A stretch of DNA of 26,266 nt from Bacteroidales bacterium (lineage in GTDB: Bacteria; Bacteroidota; Bacteroidia; Bacteroidales; Muribaculaceae): contig DXXK01000080.1 of assembly GCA_019416425.1 (NCBI GenBank), positions 1 to 26,266 of the forward strand, given 5' to 3'. The notes beneath the pieces were generated by a model, which did no database searches, was not told the origin of the DNA, and worked only from the letters and a program-made list of their open reading frames with translations. This document shows positions 1 through 7,411 of the stretch, in pieces; the stretch's first letter is position 1, and every line of letters starts with the position of its first letter. A program made the translations under genes and the position numbers.

Positions 1-201
1 AAGCAGATGCCAACACTCACTGACGGAGAGAAATCGGTGCTGACCCTATCCATTCAGGGTTATACGATGTCAGAGATTGCCGACATAATCTGTCTTTCAC
101 CCGACACCATAAAGAAATATCGTAAGCATATATTCGAGAAACTTGATGTGCGTAACATTTCCGAGGCGATAGTGGCGGCAACCAATAACAAGCTATTCTA
201 A
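1..201 (+). CDS. LuxR-type HTH regulator, C-terminal fragment
   Basis: The reading frame is open from base 1, so this is the 3' end of a gene that begins outside the window; the ATG at 7 is probably internal. The visible residues form a GerE/LuxR DNA-binding domain: an LTDGEKSVL opening, the helix-turn-helix with EIADIICLSPDTIKKY, and the recognition helix running into KHIFEKLDVRN. This layout is standard for NarL/FixJ response regulators and for LuxR proteins with other sensory domains; the sensory part is not visible. The stop (199-201) overlaps the end of the convergent gene at 193-744 by 9 bp. It is a possible binder of the inverted repeat at 775-836, but that link is only proximity. Confidence 0.85.
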   Translation, partial: KQMPTLTDGEKSVLTLSIQGYTMSEIADIICLSPDTIKKYRKHIFEKLDVRNISEAIVAATNNKLF

Positions 202-744
202 ATTCTTGCAGAGATAAAATCTCGGAAAGTGCTTGACATTGCGCCCGACGGCGATGTTGGCGGCAATCCTGGCGCATAGATGCGCTGCTGTCCGCCGTGC
301 TGCATCGCTCGTCTTAGCCTCTCTTATCGCAGGCAGAGCGAACTGTAACCACTCACAACCTTCTACATTCCAGAAGGCGCAATACCCGGCCATATACTCG
401 GCAACCCATAGGCGCAGATTGTACTTATGTTGTAATTCGTTGTCGTCGCCCGGCATTATTACAATCGCTCCGGCACCCTCCACAAAATCAAAAGGATATA
501 TTATAGGCATAGTGGCATTTGCCTTTACACAAGAAGATTCACTCCCCGCATATTCGACTATCATATCGATGGAGTCTGTAATTGTTTGACCATCGCTTGC
601 CGACACTATATTTATAGACTTGAAACCGGACTTGTGTAGTTCTGCTTTTACGCATTCTATAAAATCCGATGCGCCGATAATCATAATCCGGCAGTCTGCG
701 ATAAGGCGTTTTCCCTCGCTTTTCATATATTCGTATTTATTCAC
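193..744 (-). CDS. Unrecognised protein with Rossmann-like N-terminus (possibly degenerate ThiF/E1-like)
   Basis: 183 aa, no signal peptide. After a short basic N-terminus there is a beta strand plus glycine turn (RIMIIGASDF, about residues 19-28), then an alpha-beta pattern ending in SINIVSA, as in the first beta-alpha-beta unit of ThiF/MoeB/E1 folds. A middle strand (IIYPFDFVEGAGAIVIMPG) and a C-terminal block ending VKHFPRFYL also recall E1-like proteins. The classical GxGxxG nucleotide loop and an obvious catalytic cysteine are not evident, so if related it is probably not an active adenylyltransferase. The start codon follows a TAATTTTG promoter element at 749-756. It is divergent from the esterase gene. 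The family call is a guess from pattern; that it is a real gene is better supported. Confidence 0.6.
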   Translation of the reverse strand: MNKYEYMKSEGKRLIADCRIMIIGASDFIECVKAELHKSGFKSINIVSASDGQTITDSIDMIVEYAGSESSCVKANATMPIIYPFDFVEGAGAIVIMPGDDNELQHKYNLRLWVAEYMAGYCAFWNVEGCEWLQFALPAIREAKTSDAARRTAAHLCARIAANIAVGRNVKHFPRFYLCKNLE

Positions 745-748
745 TCTG

Positions 749-862
749 CAAAATTAGGCGTATCACGATTGTTGTGCCATACCCAAAAGGGTACGTTTTC
801 ACTCCGAGATGCAATCGTATCCATTTGGGTATGGCATATAATTATCAACGGCTGTAATTTTG
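749..862. promoter_or_regulatory. Symmetric divergent promoter with 21-bp imperfect inverted repeat
   Basis: Identical -7 elements TAATTTTG (consensus TAnnTTTG) occur on the minus strand (749-756) and on the plus strand (855-862). Between them lie two arms, 775-795 and 816-836, which are reverse complements in 19 of 21 positions and carry the core TTTGGGTATGGCA pointing outward. The spacer between each arm and its -7 element is exactly 18 bp on both sides. No TTTG -33 element sits at the usual distance, which suggests that a bound activator replaces it. The genes served are 193-744 (minus) and 888-2054 (plus). The regulator is unknown. Confidence 0.7.
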
Positions 863-887
863 CATCAGAAATCACAACATCAATAAT

Positions 888-2054
888 ATGATACGAATAA
901 TAACGATCTTTTTAATGGTACTGATCTCCATATCAGGAGTATCTGCACAGGATGCAAGAGTCGAATACAAGGAGTTCGATTCAAAGAATTTCCCTTTCAA
1001 GCGTCCATATCTTATCGTTACCCCGGAGGATTATGACACTAACGTCAATTCCGATTATGATGTCATCTATGTGTTTGACTCGCAATGGCGTTCAAGATTC
1101 GGACTTGTACACAATCTGATGCATTATGGTTGTCAGGAGTTGGCGACCCCAAATGAAGATGCACACCAATACATTGTGGTAGGCGTTCCATCACCGTATG
1201 TTCCGGAGCATGACTATGATAGAAACCGTGATTTCTATTCCACGCCTATAAACATCCCTCTGCCTGAAGGTATGCCTGAGGGATATGGATGCGCCCCTCA
1301 ATTCAAGAAATTCCTTAAAGAGGAACTGATGCCTTACATTGATACAAACTACCGGACAACGGGTCATACTCTCGCAGTGGGTCATTCTTTGAGTGCCTCT
1401 TTCATTCTTGACGCTCTGGAAACAGAGGACATGTTTGATGATTACATCGCCTTGTCGCCAAATCTTTGTTGGGACAATAATCTTTGGGCTGACCGTCTTA
1501 TAAACTTCAATTTCAATGACGGCAAGCCACGTTACTTCTTCTTTAATATGGCTAACGAATGTGAGGACACGGGATGGGAGCCTGATTGGCGTCCGGCTTA
1601 CGACAAGGTGAAGAATCATTTTGAATCAACTGCTTTACCTGACAATATTGTGATGAAATTCAACGAATCGCCACAATACGACCATATTCAAAGTTATCAG
1701 CCTGTGATTATTGATGCCCTCAAAGACTATTGCATCTATCGGCTTACACACGGTCACGACCCTGTAAGCAAACAGGCTTATCCCGTTCACATCGAACTCA
1801 AAGGTAAATCATTAAGCGGTGATGTCTATATAACAGGAAATCAGGATGCGCTTTCCAACTGGAATCCGAAGGGTGTAAAGATGAATCAGATTAATGATTA
1901 CACCTACACGATTGACCTTAATCTTAGACTGCCCGCTGAATATAAATTTACGCAAGGCACATGGGAGCTACAGCCGTTCCCTAAGTACACTGTGCCCGGT
2001 AATCTCAGGATTGATAACCCCCAAAAGACTGTGAAATATTACGAAACTTATTAG
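888..2054 (+). CDS. Secreted alpha/beta-hydrolase esterase with C-terminal CBM20-like domain
   Basis: 388 aa. A signal peptide is clear (residues 1-20, cleavage after VSA, before QDARV). The body matches the esterase D / enterochelin-esterase family: the nucleophile elbow GHSLSA holds Ser167, and a late histidine in YDHIQSY is a good candidate for the triad. The acid residue was not assigned. The last 90 or so residues (from about 300) resemble a starch-binding CBM20-type beta sandwich: VYITGNQDALSNWNP, then YKFTQGTW. The likely role is hydrolysis of an ester on an extracytoplasmic substrate (siderophore, acylated sugar or similar); the substrate cannot be told. It starts 25 bp downstream of a TAATTTTG element and is divergent from the gene at 193-744. 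Confidence 0.88.
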   Translation: MIRIITIFLMVLISISGVSAQDARVEYKEFDSKNFPFKRPYLIVTPEDYDTNVNSDYDVIYVFDSQWRSRFGLVHNLMHYGCQELATPNEDAHQYIVVGVPSPYVPEHDYDRNRDFYSTPINIPLPEGMPEGYGCAPQFKKFLKEELMPYIDTNYRTTGHTLAVGHSLSASFILDALETEDMFDDYIALSPNLCWDNNLWADRLINFNFNDGKPRYFFFNMANECEDTGWEPDWRPAYDKVKNHFESTALPDNIVMKFNESPQYDHIQSYQPVIIDALKDYCIYRLTHGHDPVSKQAYPVHIELKGKSLSGDVYITGNQDALSNWNPKGVKMNQINDYTYTIDLNLRLPAEYKFTQGTWELQPFPKYTVPGNLRIDNPQKTVKYYETY

Positions 2055-2082
2055 ACTGTAAGCTAATCATACAAATGAAGAT

Positions 2083-2113
2083 CAGGCAGGCGATTTTTAT
2101 GATTGTCTGCCTG
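2083..2113 (+). terminator. Possible terminator hairpin after the esterase gene
   Basis: CAGGCAG (2083-2089) pairs with CTGCCTG (2107-2113) and further weak pairs form inside. There is no run of T after it, so a factor-independent terminator is doubtful. A second small hairpin, CGGGC/GCCCG, follows at 2138-2154. Confidence 0.35.
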
Positions 2114-2206
2114 TATGTATAAGAAGGCGCATGATCGCGGGCCGGAACCGCCCGAAAATGAAAAAATCTAAGAAAAAACATCTTTGGGAATTGATTTTCA
2201 TGTCGG

Positions 2207-2253
2207 TTTGAGACATTTGTCACAGATTTTGTCAATTATATTTCGTAAATTTG
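2207..2253 (+). promoter_or_regulatory. Promoter and TTTGTCA repeats upstream of the membrane regulator gene
   Basis: A -7 element TAAATTTG lies at 2246-2253. Upstream, TTTGTCA occurs at 2216-2222 and 2228-2234 with a weaker TTTGAGA at 2207-2213. No TTTG -33 element sits at the correct distance; the repeats cover that place. The same heptamer recurs before the downstream receptor gene (3184-3211), so these may be half-sites of the encoded regulator. Transcription would begin near 2258, which rules out the upstream TTG at 2263 as a sensible start. Confidence 0.5.
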
Positions 2254-2343
2254 TAGGCCGACTTGATGACGCTCTCCGATTTCCCAGAGGTGCGATTAAG
2301 GCAACACATACATCAATTAATGAACCTTAAAACCATCATTCCT

Positions 2344-3174
2344 ATGAAACAAGATAATTCAAAAGCAAATAACGGTAGTACTGGACTTCGTTACGGGATG
2401 CTCGTACCGTTGGCTTTGATGATGGCGTCGGTAATTACATGTTGCTTCTCGTATTCTAAAGCTAAACAAAGCATTGCGAATGATCTTAAAGAAGCGATGT
2501 TTGCCTTGGCCAATGAGAATAGCGAATTATGGACACGTCCCGATACCATTGCCGCCATACGGCATATGTATGAGACCACCCAAAAGCCGTTGATTTATCA
2601 GGCATCAGATGTTAGTTTCCGGAATACTTCTCTGAAAGACGAGGCTTACTTCACACTCACCTTGGTTGACAAAAAGAGTATTGCGCCTAAAATTCAAGGA
2701 AATAAGATAGTATCAGATTCCATTATGATAGTTCCGGAGCAGGCTGTAGATGGATTTGCGGTACAGGTCCAGGGATTTGCCGACTGTTCCATGGCGTCCA
2801 TATTCAGTGCTTCGGACCAGACATTGCCGGGGATTCTGTTTACGCTTTCAGTCTTCTCAATGGCCGGTATGTTTTTTTGGAAAAGAAGGGAAACAGAGAA
2901 GTCCGAAACCGAGCTTACTGTCCTTCCCGCGTCACCGTCGCTTGACGGCATAAAACTTACTCCCATGCAACGACAGTTTGCCCAGATGCTTCTTGATGCG
3001 CCGGACATGAGAGTGGATAAAAGGATATTGTGCGAGACCCTCTGGGGCAACAAGAGCAACGCCGAGGAATCGTTATATACCCTTGTCAGGCGCACTAAAA
3101 CCGCTCTTGCCACAGATGGTATCGAGATTGTATGCAACAGGGGAGAATCGTATGAGCTCCGGGTAAAGGGTTGA
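2344..3174 (+). CDS. Membrane-anchored winged-helix transcriptional regulator
   Basis: 276 aa from the ATG at 2344; longer frames from TTG 2263 or ATG 2320 are less likely because the promoter -7 element is at 2246-2253. Order of parts: short cytoplasmic N-terminus, membrane segment about residues 19-35 (MLVPLALMMASVITCCF), a periplasmic stretch of about 140 residues, a second membrane segment (LPGILFTLSVFSMAGMFFW), then a cytoplasmic OmpR/PhoB-type winged helix (LTPMQRQFAQMLL through SLYTLVRRTKTAL to GESYELRVKG). There is no receiver domain. The arrangement recalls one-component membrane regulators such as ToxR/CadC, but with two membrane passes and the DNA-binding domain at the C-terminus. 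It probably senses an envelope signal and controls the receptor gene 97 bp downstream, and perhaps itself. Confidence 0.8.
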   Translation: MKQDNSKANNGSTGLRYGMLVPLALMMASVITCCFSYSKAKQSIANDLKEAMFALANENSELWTRPDTIAAIRHMYETTQKPLIYQASDVSFRNTSLKDEAYFTLTLVDKKSIAPKIQGNKIVSDSIMIVPEQAVDGFAVQVQGFADCSMASIFSASDQTLPGILFTLSVFSMAGMFFWKRRETEKSETELTVLPASPSLDGIKLTPMQRQFAQMLLDAPDMRVDKRILCETLWGNKSNAEESLYTLVRRTKTALATDGIEIVCNRGESYELRVKG

Positions 3175-3183
3175 TATGTAGTA

Positions 3184-3218
3184 TTGTCAGAATTTGTCAG
3201 ATAAAAGTCAGACAAATT
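3184..3218 (+). promoter_or_regulatory. Three helically phased TTGTCAG repeats upstream of the receptor gene
   Basis: The core GTCAG occurs at 3186-3190, 3196-3200 and 3207-3211, spaced 10 and 11 bp, so all three lie on one face of the helix. The first two are TTGTCAG, the third AAGTCAG. This is the usual geometry for OmpR/PhoB-type winged-helix proteins, and such a protein is encoded just upstream. The same stretch also contains an 8-bp inverted repeat (AATTTGTC 3191-3198, GACAAATT 3211-3218) followed by T residues, so a weak terminator for the regulator gene is the alternative reading. Confidence 0.5.
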
Positions 3219-3246
3219 TTTAGGCGCGATTGAGGTATTTTCACTT

Positions 3247-3270
3247 GCTTTGCGGAAAAATTCGCAAAGC
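3247..3270 (+). promoter_or_regulatory. Hairpin ending exactly at the receptor start codon
   Basis: GCTTTGCGGA (3247-3256) pairs with TTCGCAAAGC (3261-3270), with one G-U pair and an AAAA loop. The next base is the A of ATG 3271. If transcription starts upstream, the leader RNA would carry a 10-bp stem touching the start codon, which should affect ribosome access. At the DNA level it could also be an operator. Confidence 0.5.
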
Positions 3271-5352
3271 ATGAAAACTAAAACTCTAATCTCCATCTTA
3301 GCCGCCTTCTTCATTACTGAAGGTGGTTATGCGCAGACTCAGGAAGCGAGGGATAGCCTCACTCGCGAGCTTCAGGAGGTAATCGTTACGGCTAAACAGC
3401 CGGCGACAAGATTAATCGGCTCAACTCTTGTGTCTACCATACCCGGCACAAATCTCGCTGACCTCGGCACTGCTCTTGATGTGCTAGCGCAGTTGCCGAT
3501 GATTAAGGTGACCGATAATTCGGTTAGTGTTATCGGCAAGAACGATATCGAAATCTACATAGACGGTCGACCTATGCGCGACGAACTGGAGTTGGCTCAG
3601 CTGCTTTCCTCCAACCTTAAAAAAGTGGAATTGTTGATGGCGCCAGGGGCAGCCTATGAAAGCACCACCGGAGCTGTACTCAAGATCACGACACGTCGAA
3701 ATTTCGTACAAGGGCTGTCGCTTACCGACCAGTTTATACTTGATCGCCGCCGCAAATGGTCGGTTACGGATTACCTCAATCTGAGCTATCGTATGGGTGC
3801 ATGGGAATTATTTATCAATGGAACCATAAATCATAATAATTCAGTTGCCAAAGGTTCGACCGTCAATACGCTTGAATATGATGGTAAGGAAACGGTTGTA
3901 GGAAGCACACAATATAATAGATATCCCACAACGACCGGTGTGATCAAGGCAGGCTTTAACTATTCGCATGGTTCACAATCCTTTGGAGCATACTACCGTT
4001 ATAATCCTGAACGAGGTGATTTCAAAAACACAGGTAGCGAATGGCTTAACGACAATCCGGCAATCAGCAGTAATATAGACAAACATACAAGAGCACACAG
4101 CCATCTCGCATCCCTCTATTATGAAAACACGTTTGCCGAAAAATACCTTCTCCACTTTGACGGCGATTTCCGCCGGTCAACGGCCTATAATGATGTGACC
4201 ACCACCTATCCGGCATCGGACAATGCCGCAGTCAACTCGACCGATGAACGGAATTCGACCCTTTGGGCGGGGAAATTGTATCTGAATTTTCCTCTTTGGA
4301 ATGGAGATTTTACCGTTGGTACTCAGGATTGCTATACCCACACTTCTCTTGATTACCGCATGCTGAATAATGCGGTCAGTGAATATATTCCGTCTTCCCT
4401 GACTGATACACGGCAGACCTCTGCAGCATTGTTCGCTTCCTGGTCCCGTATGTTTGGCAAGTTTTCGCTTTCGGTGGGAGCAAGATATGAGTATGTGGAT
4501 TATGACTTCAAGGTAAATGGCAATCGCGATGAAGATGTCAGCCGCCGCGACCATACGGTTACGCCCGACTTGTCGCTTGGTTATTCGTTTAACGAGGAAG
4601 CACAGATCAGTCTCAGTTATAAAATGAAGACAATAAAGCCTCCATATTCTCAGCTTACCGGTTCGCTGAATTATGTTGGCTTGCACCAAATCGAGGGAGG
4701 CAATCCGGCATTGCATGACGAACGAATGCACGACATTCAACTTTTCGGCATGTGGAAAGGTTTCATGCTCCAGGCTGATTATACCCGCGCACTTAACACC
4801 TATGCTTACGTCAAACAACTATATCCCGCCGACAACCTCCAGCTAATTATGCACCCGGTCAATATCAATGTTTCGGCCCTGAGTCTCTATCTTGTATGGA
4901 GTAAGCCTGTGCGCCGATGGACTCCGAATGTAACGGTGGGTATGTATCGGCAGTGGTTACAGCTTGATAATCACAGCTACGACAAGCCGATATTCTCTTA
5001 CTATTTCAACAATACTTTCTCCTTGCCTCGCGGATGGATGATTACAGCCGATATCAGCGGCAGCTCGCAGGGAGATATGCACACCAACCGCTTTGGTGCA
5101 TCATGGTTTATTATGGACGCATCGGTCGGAAAGACATTCCTGAACAAATCCCTGACCGTTAAACTATCTGCCACCGACATATTCAACACTGCAAACAACG
5201 ACTGGACTATGAATACATACGGAGTGTTTGTTTACAAACGCCAGAGCTATGACCGCCGGGGCATATCCCTCAATATCATCTACAATTTCCAACCCTGCAA
5301 GAGCAAATATAAAGGCTCATCGGCTTCAGAAGAAGAAATGAAGCGACTTTAG
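3271..5352 (+). CDS. Outer-membrane TonB-dependent-type beta-barrel receptor
   Basis: 693 aa from ATG 3271 (an upstream in-frame ATG-like start at 3250 lies inside the hairpin and is less likely). A signal peptide is visible (MKTKTLISILAAFF, cleavage near GYAQ). Next comes LQEVIVTA, the usual lead-in to a plug, then a plug-like domain to about residue 145 (IEIYIDGRPM, KKVELLMAPGAAYE, TTGAVLKIT) and a long barrel with alternating aromatic strands. The family resembles the outer-membrane beta-barrel proteins of Pfam OMP_b-brl_3. Unlike the second receptor in this window it lacks an N-terminal carboxypeptidase-like domain. No SusD partner follows, so a role in glycan uptake is not indicated; the ligand is unknown. 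Control by the membrane regulator upstream is likely from gene order and repeats. Confidence 0.85.
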   Translation: MKTKTLISILAAFFITEGGYAQTQEARDSLTRELQEVIVTAKQPATRLIGSTLVSTIPGTNLADLGTALDVLAQLPMIKVTDNSVSVIGKNDIEIYIDGRPMRDELELAQLLSSNLKKVELLMAPGAAYESTTGAVLKITTRRNFVQGLSLTDQFILDRRRKWSVTDYLNLSYRMGAWELFINGTINHNNSVAKGSTVNTLEYDGKETVVGSTQYNRYPTTTGVIKAGFNYSHGSQSFGAYYRYNPERGDFKNTGSEWLNDNPAISSNIDKHTRAHSHLASLYYENTFAEKYLLHFDGDFRRSTAYNDVTTTYPASDNAAVNSTDERNSTLWAGKLYLNFPLWNGDFTVGTQDCYTHTSLDYRMLNNAVSEYIPSSLTDTRQTSAALFASWSRMFGKFSLSVGARYEYVDYDFKVNGNRDEDVSRRDHTVTPDLSLGYSFNEEAQISLSYKMKTIKPPYSQLTGSLNYVGLHQIEGGNPALHDERMHDIQLFGMWKGFMLQADYTRALNTYAYVKQLYPADNLQLIMHPVNINVSALSLYLVWSKPVRRWTPNVTVGMYRQWLQLDNHSYDKPIFSYYFNNTFSLPRGWMITADISGSSQGDMHTNRFGASWFIMDASVGKTFLNKSLTVKLSATDIFNTANNDWTMNTYGVFVYKRQSYDRRGISLNIIYNFQPCKSKYKGSSASEEEMKRL

Positions 5353-5361
5353 GCTTGATCC

Positions 5362-5416
5362 ATAATAATAGTTATTATACAGGTCGTATGGGAACCTTGG
5401 CAGCAATTGCCGAGGT
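5362..5416 (+). terminator. Weak terminator candidates after the receptor gene
   Basis: Two hairpins follow the stop: ATAATAA/TTATTAT (5362-5378), and CCTTGGCA (5395-5402) pairing with TGCCGAGG (5408-5415) with one wobble. The second is followed by CTTCTC rather than a clean T run. Confidence 0.35.
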
Positions 5417-5456
5417 CTTCTCAACATTTGTTGATGGTAATGTTGGATATTCTGAA

Positions 5457-5464
5457 TAACTTTG
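5457..5464 (+). promoter_or_regulatory. Promoter -7 element TAACTTTG
   Basis: TAACTTTG matches TAnnTTTG and lies 81 bp before the start of the exported protein gene at 5546. A TTG at 5431-5433 could act as the -33 element, although the spacing of 23 bp is long. Confidence 0.4.
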
Positions 5465-5545
5465 CAAATAATTAATAGAGGGTGTCACAAATAGCCATGA
5501 TACTGCGTATTATAAAATGAGATAACTTCTAAATGAGTATATGAA

Positions 5546-6634
5546 ATGAAGAGATCAATCATCATTGTAATGCTGGTGTTGTATGCGACATGCATGAATG
5601 CCTATGCAAAATCATCAGATAGTAATGGCTCGCAGGAATCAGGTATTATCGGACGACCATATAAATCTTTTGATACTTCGGCGTTCTGTTCATATCAGAA
5701 ATTCCATCCATCAGCTTATCTGACAGATAACAATTGGGATATCCTTTGTGCGTTTACAGAATCCGGTCCGGCTGCCAGGTTGGATTCCCTTGGCATTCCT
5801 TACACAGCCAGTCAGTTGAAATTATTGGAAGTGGGTGATTTACTGTCATTCGATGGTAGTAAGTATCGGACATCCATGCATATATTCGATAAATCAGAGA
5901 CCGATGTTATCCGCCGGGAATCAAGAGAATTCGCAGATAGCATATTCCCATCTATACAGCTGGAGATAAAGGAATTTATATCTGAATGCGACAGGCTTGG
6001 TTATTCTAAGCAGGTTTACAGCCTTGTGTTCTCCTATTTACTTGACACCTATATCTGGGACGATGAACGTCTGGCATCACCTGTCAGTTGTGAAGATCAC
6101 GGAACGTGGTCCGGAGCTTATTGGGCTATGTACGACAGTCGCAGTCATGACAAGATCGGCACTAATGGTTATGGTCCTGTGAAACAGAACTGGACAGACA
6201 ACCTTGGATACTGGTTGAGTTCAGCTAAATTAATATCATATGCCAAAGAAGTAATGAAGACAAATGGAGCCCGAATCGAGGATGTCGACGTTGTCAATGC
6301 CGTTGCCGGATGGGGATTGACGGATGAAAAGGGCAACATTGTGATTCCAGTTATCCATAAGGGGGACAATAGCACCTTAGATCTTATAAGCAGGAGCATC
6401 ACGGATAAATTAAGTCAAGCTGTAAAGAAGTATTGTAGCGGATGGAACAAGGCTCATGAGATAGCTTATGAAAAACTGGGACAAATCATATTTTATCATG
6501 AGGTTATGTGGGACTTGTTGGATATACTTGAATCAAAACAGATGATTTCGATGCCTGCAATCCTTCGTGGTGAAGAGGTAGGCAAAGAGCATTTCGGTGA
6601 CATCTGCTTCATAGTCCTGAATTTCACGACATAA
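5546..6634 (+). CDS. Exported protein of unknown function
   Basis: 362 aa. A signal peptide spans residues 1-21 (basic start, hydrophobic core IIIVMLVLYATCM, cleavage after AYA). I do not recognise the family. Residues about 70-110 (SQLKLLEVGDLLSFDGSKYRTSM) read like a winged-helix pattern, odd for an exported protein and perhaps accidental. The rest is mixed helical with many aromatic residues (WSGAYWAMYDSR, NLGYWLSSAKL) and several cysteines. It stands alone: the upstream receptor ends 193 bp earlier and the downstream genes are convergent. That it is a real gene is well supported by the signal peptide and length. Confidence 0.75.
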   Translation: MKRSIIIVMLVLYATCMNAYAKSSDSNGSQESGIIGRPYKSFDTSAFCSYQKFHPSAYLTDNNWDILCAFTESGPAARLDSLGIPYTASQLKLLEVGDLLSFDGSKYRTSMHIFDKSETDVIRRESREFADSIFPSIQLEIKEFISECDRLGYSKQVYSLVFSYLLDTYIWDDERLASPVSCEDHGTWSGAYWAMYDSRSHDKIGTNGYGPVKQNWTDNLGYWLSSAKLISYAKEVMKTNGARIEDVDVVNAVAGWGLTDEKGNIVIPVIHKGDNSTLDLISRSITDKLSQAVKKYCSGWNKAHEIAYEKLGQIIFYHEVMWDLLDILESKQMISMPAILRGEEVGKEHFGDICFIVLNFTT

Positions 6635-6741
6635 TATCAGTTTCCTCTGGCTAATCAACAAGAATGGATGTTATAGCCTGAATGATAATCAACCCAAGAG
6701 AATCATACTTATGGATTCAACCTTTTATAAGGCGCCAAACA

Positions 6742-7401
6742 TTAAGTAAGTCGTTGTACCTCGTCAATTAAGTCAAGCTTGATTATATCCCAATATTTCC
6801 CAAGGTTGCATATCGGATCGGGCTCATCATCGGCTTTGGTAAAATCTGTAAGACGATTTATCAATTCTTTTCTGTCATGTTCATATTTGAATCTTATAGA
6901 ATGAAAATTTATAAGATCTTCGAGATTAAATTTCTGATCAAAGAGGAGATAATGAAGGTCCCAAAAGTCTTTTTTTCTTCCTCCATAGAATATTGCATCC
7001 ATTTTCATGACGGCAATATCTTTTACATCTGCAAATAAAACACCATTAATCAATTCTTCATTGAATAGGAATTTCTCGTTCTCATACATCAGATCAAGTT
7101 TGATTGCATTATCTTTATTTTCTCCTATATAGTATGTACGACCCATCACGACTAAATCACTATCATCGGTACATTCGTAATATGCATAATGCCCTTTCAA
7201 CCATTCCTGAAATCTAGTAAAATCTAATGAACCGTATTCGACATCAGTAAACAGATCAATATCTGTTGATATCCTATGATTGAACCTAAGCGCAAGATTA
7301 GTTCCTACCACAAGACGAAAGCATCTGAAAATAGGTTCCGTCATAATCTTATGAAGAATATTATAGAGTGTGGGGGAGACAGCTTCTTTATAAGTTTTCA
7401 A
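6742..7401 (-). CDS. AbiEii-family nucleotidyltransferase toxin
   Basis: 219 aa, about the usual length for short AbiEii/MNT-type toxins. The core motif is VVGTNLALRFNHRIST followed by DIDLF (residues 31-51). The family pattern is GGT...L...HR.S.D.DLF; here the first glycine of GGT is Val32, while the metal-binding aspartates Asp47 and Asp49 are kept. A second family block, MKMDAIFYGGRKKDFWDL, gives the conserved lysine and K-D-x-x-D segment. Toxins of this family transfer nucleotides to RNA targets such as tRNA and act in abortive infection; the target here is unknown. The start is 10 bp downstream of the antitoxin stop, so the pair is one operon. The region is more AT-rich than the GTPase operon beside it. 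Confidence 0.85.
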   Translation of the reverse strand: MKTYKEAVSPTLYNILHKIMTEPIFRCFRLVVGTNLALRFNHRISTDIDLFTDVEYGSLDFTRFQEWLKGHYAYYECTDDSDLVVMGRTYYIGENKDNAIKLDLMYENEKFLFNEELINGVLFADVKDIAVMKMDAIFYGGRKKDFWDLHYLLFDQKFNLEDLINFHSIRFKYEHDRKELINRLTDFTKADDEPDPICNLGKYWDIIKLDLIDEVQRLT

Positions 7402-7411
7402 TGGAAGTGAA

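Noticed and set aside
2263..2343. N-terminal extension of the membrane regulator from TTG 2263 or ATG 2320
   Set aside because: The -7 element at 2246-2253 places transcription start near 2258, and the ATG at 2344 gives a normal short cytoplasmic tail before the first membrane segment.
3271..5352. SusC/SusD polysaccharide-utilisation locus
   Set aside because: Neither receptor gene is followed by a SusD-like gene or by glycoside hydrolases, so there is no support for a glycan-uptake locus.
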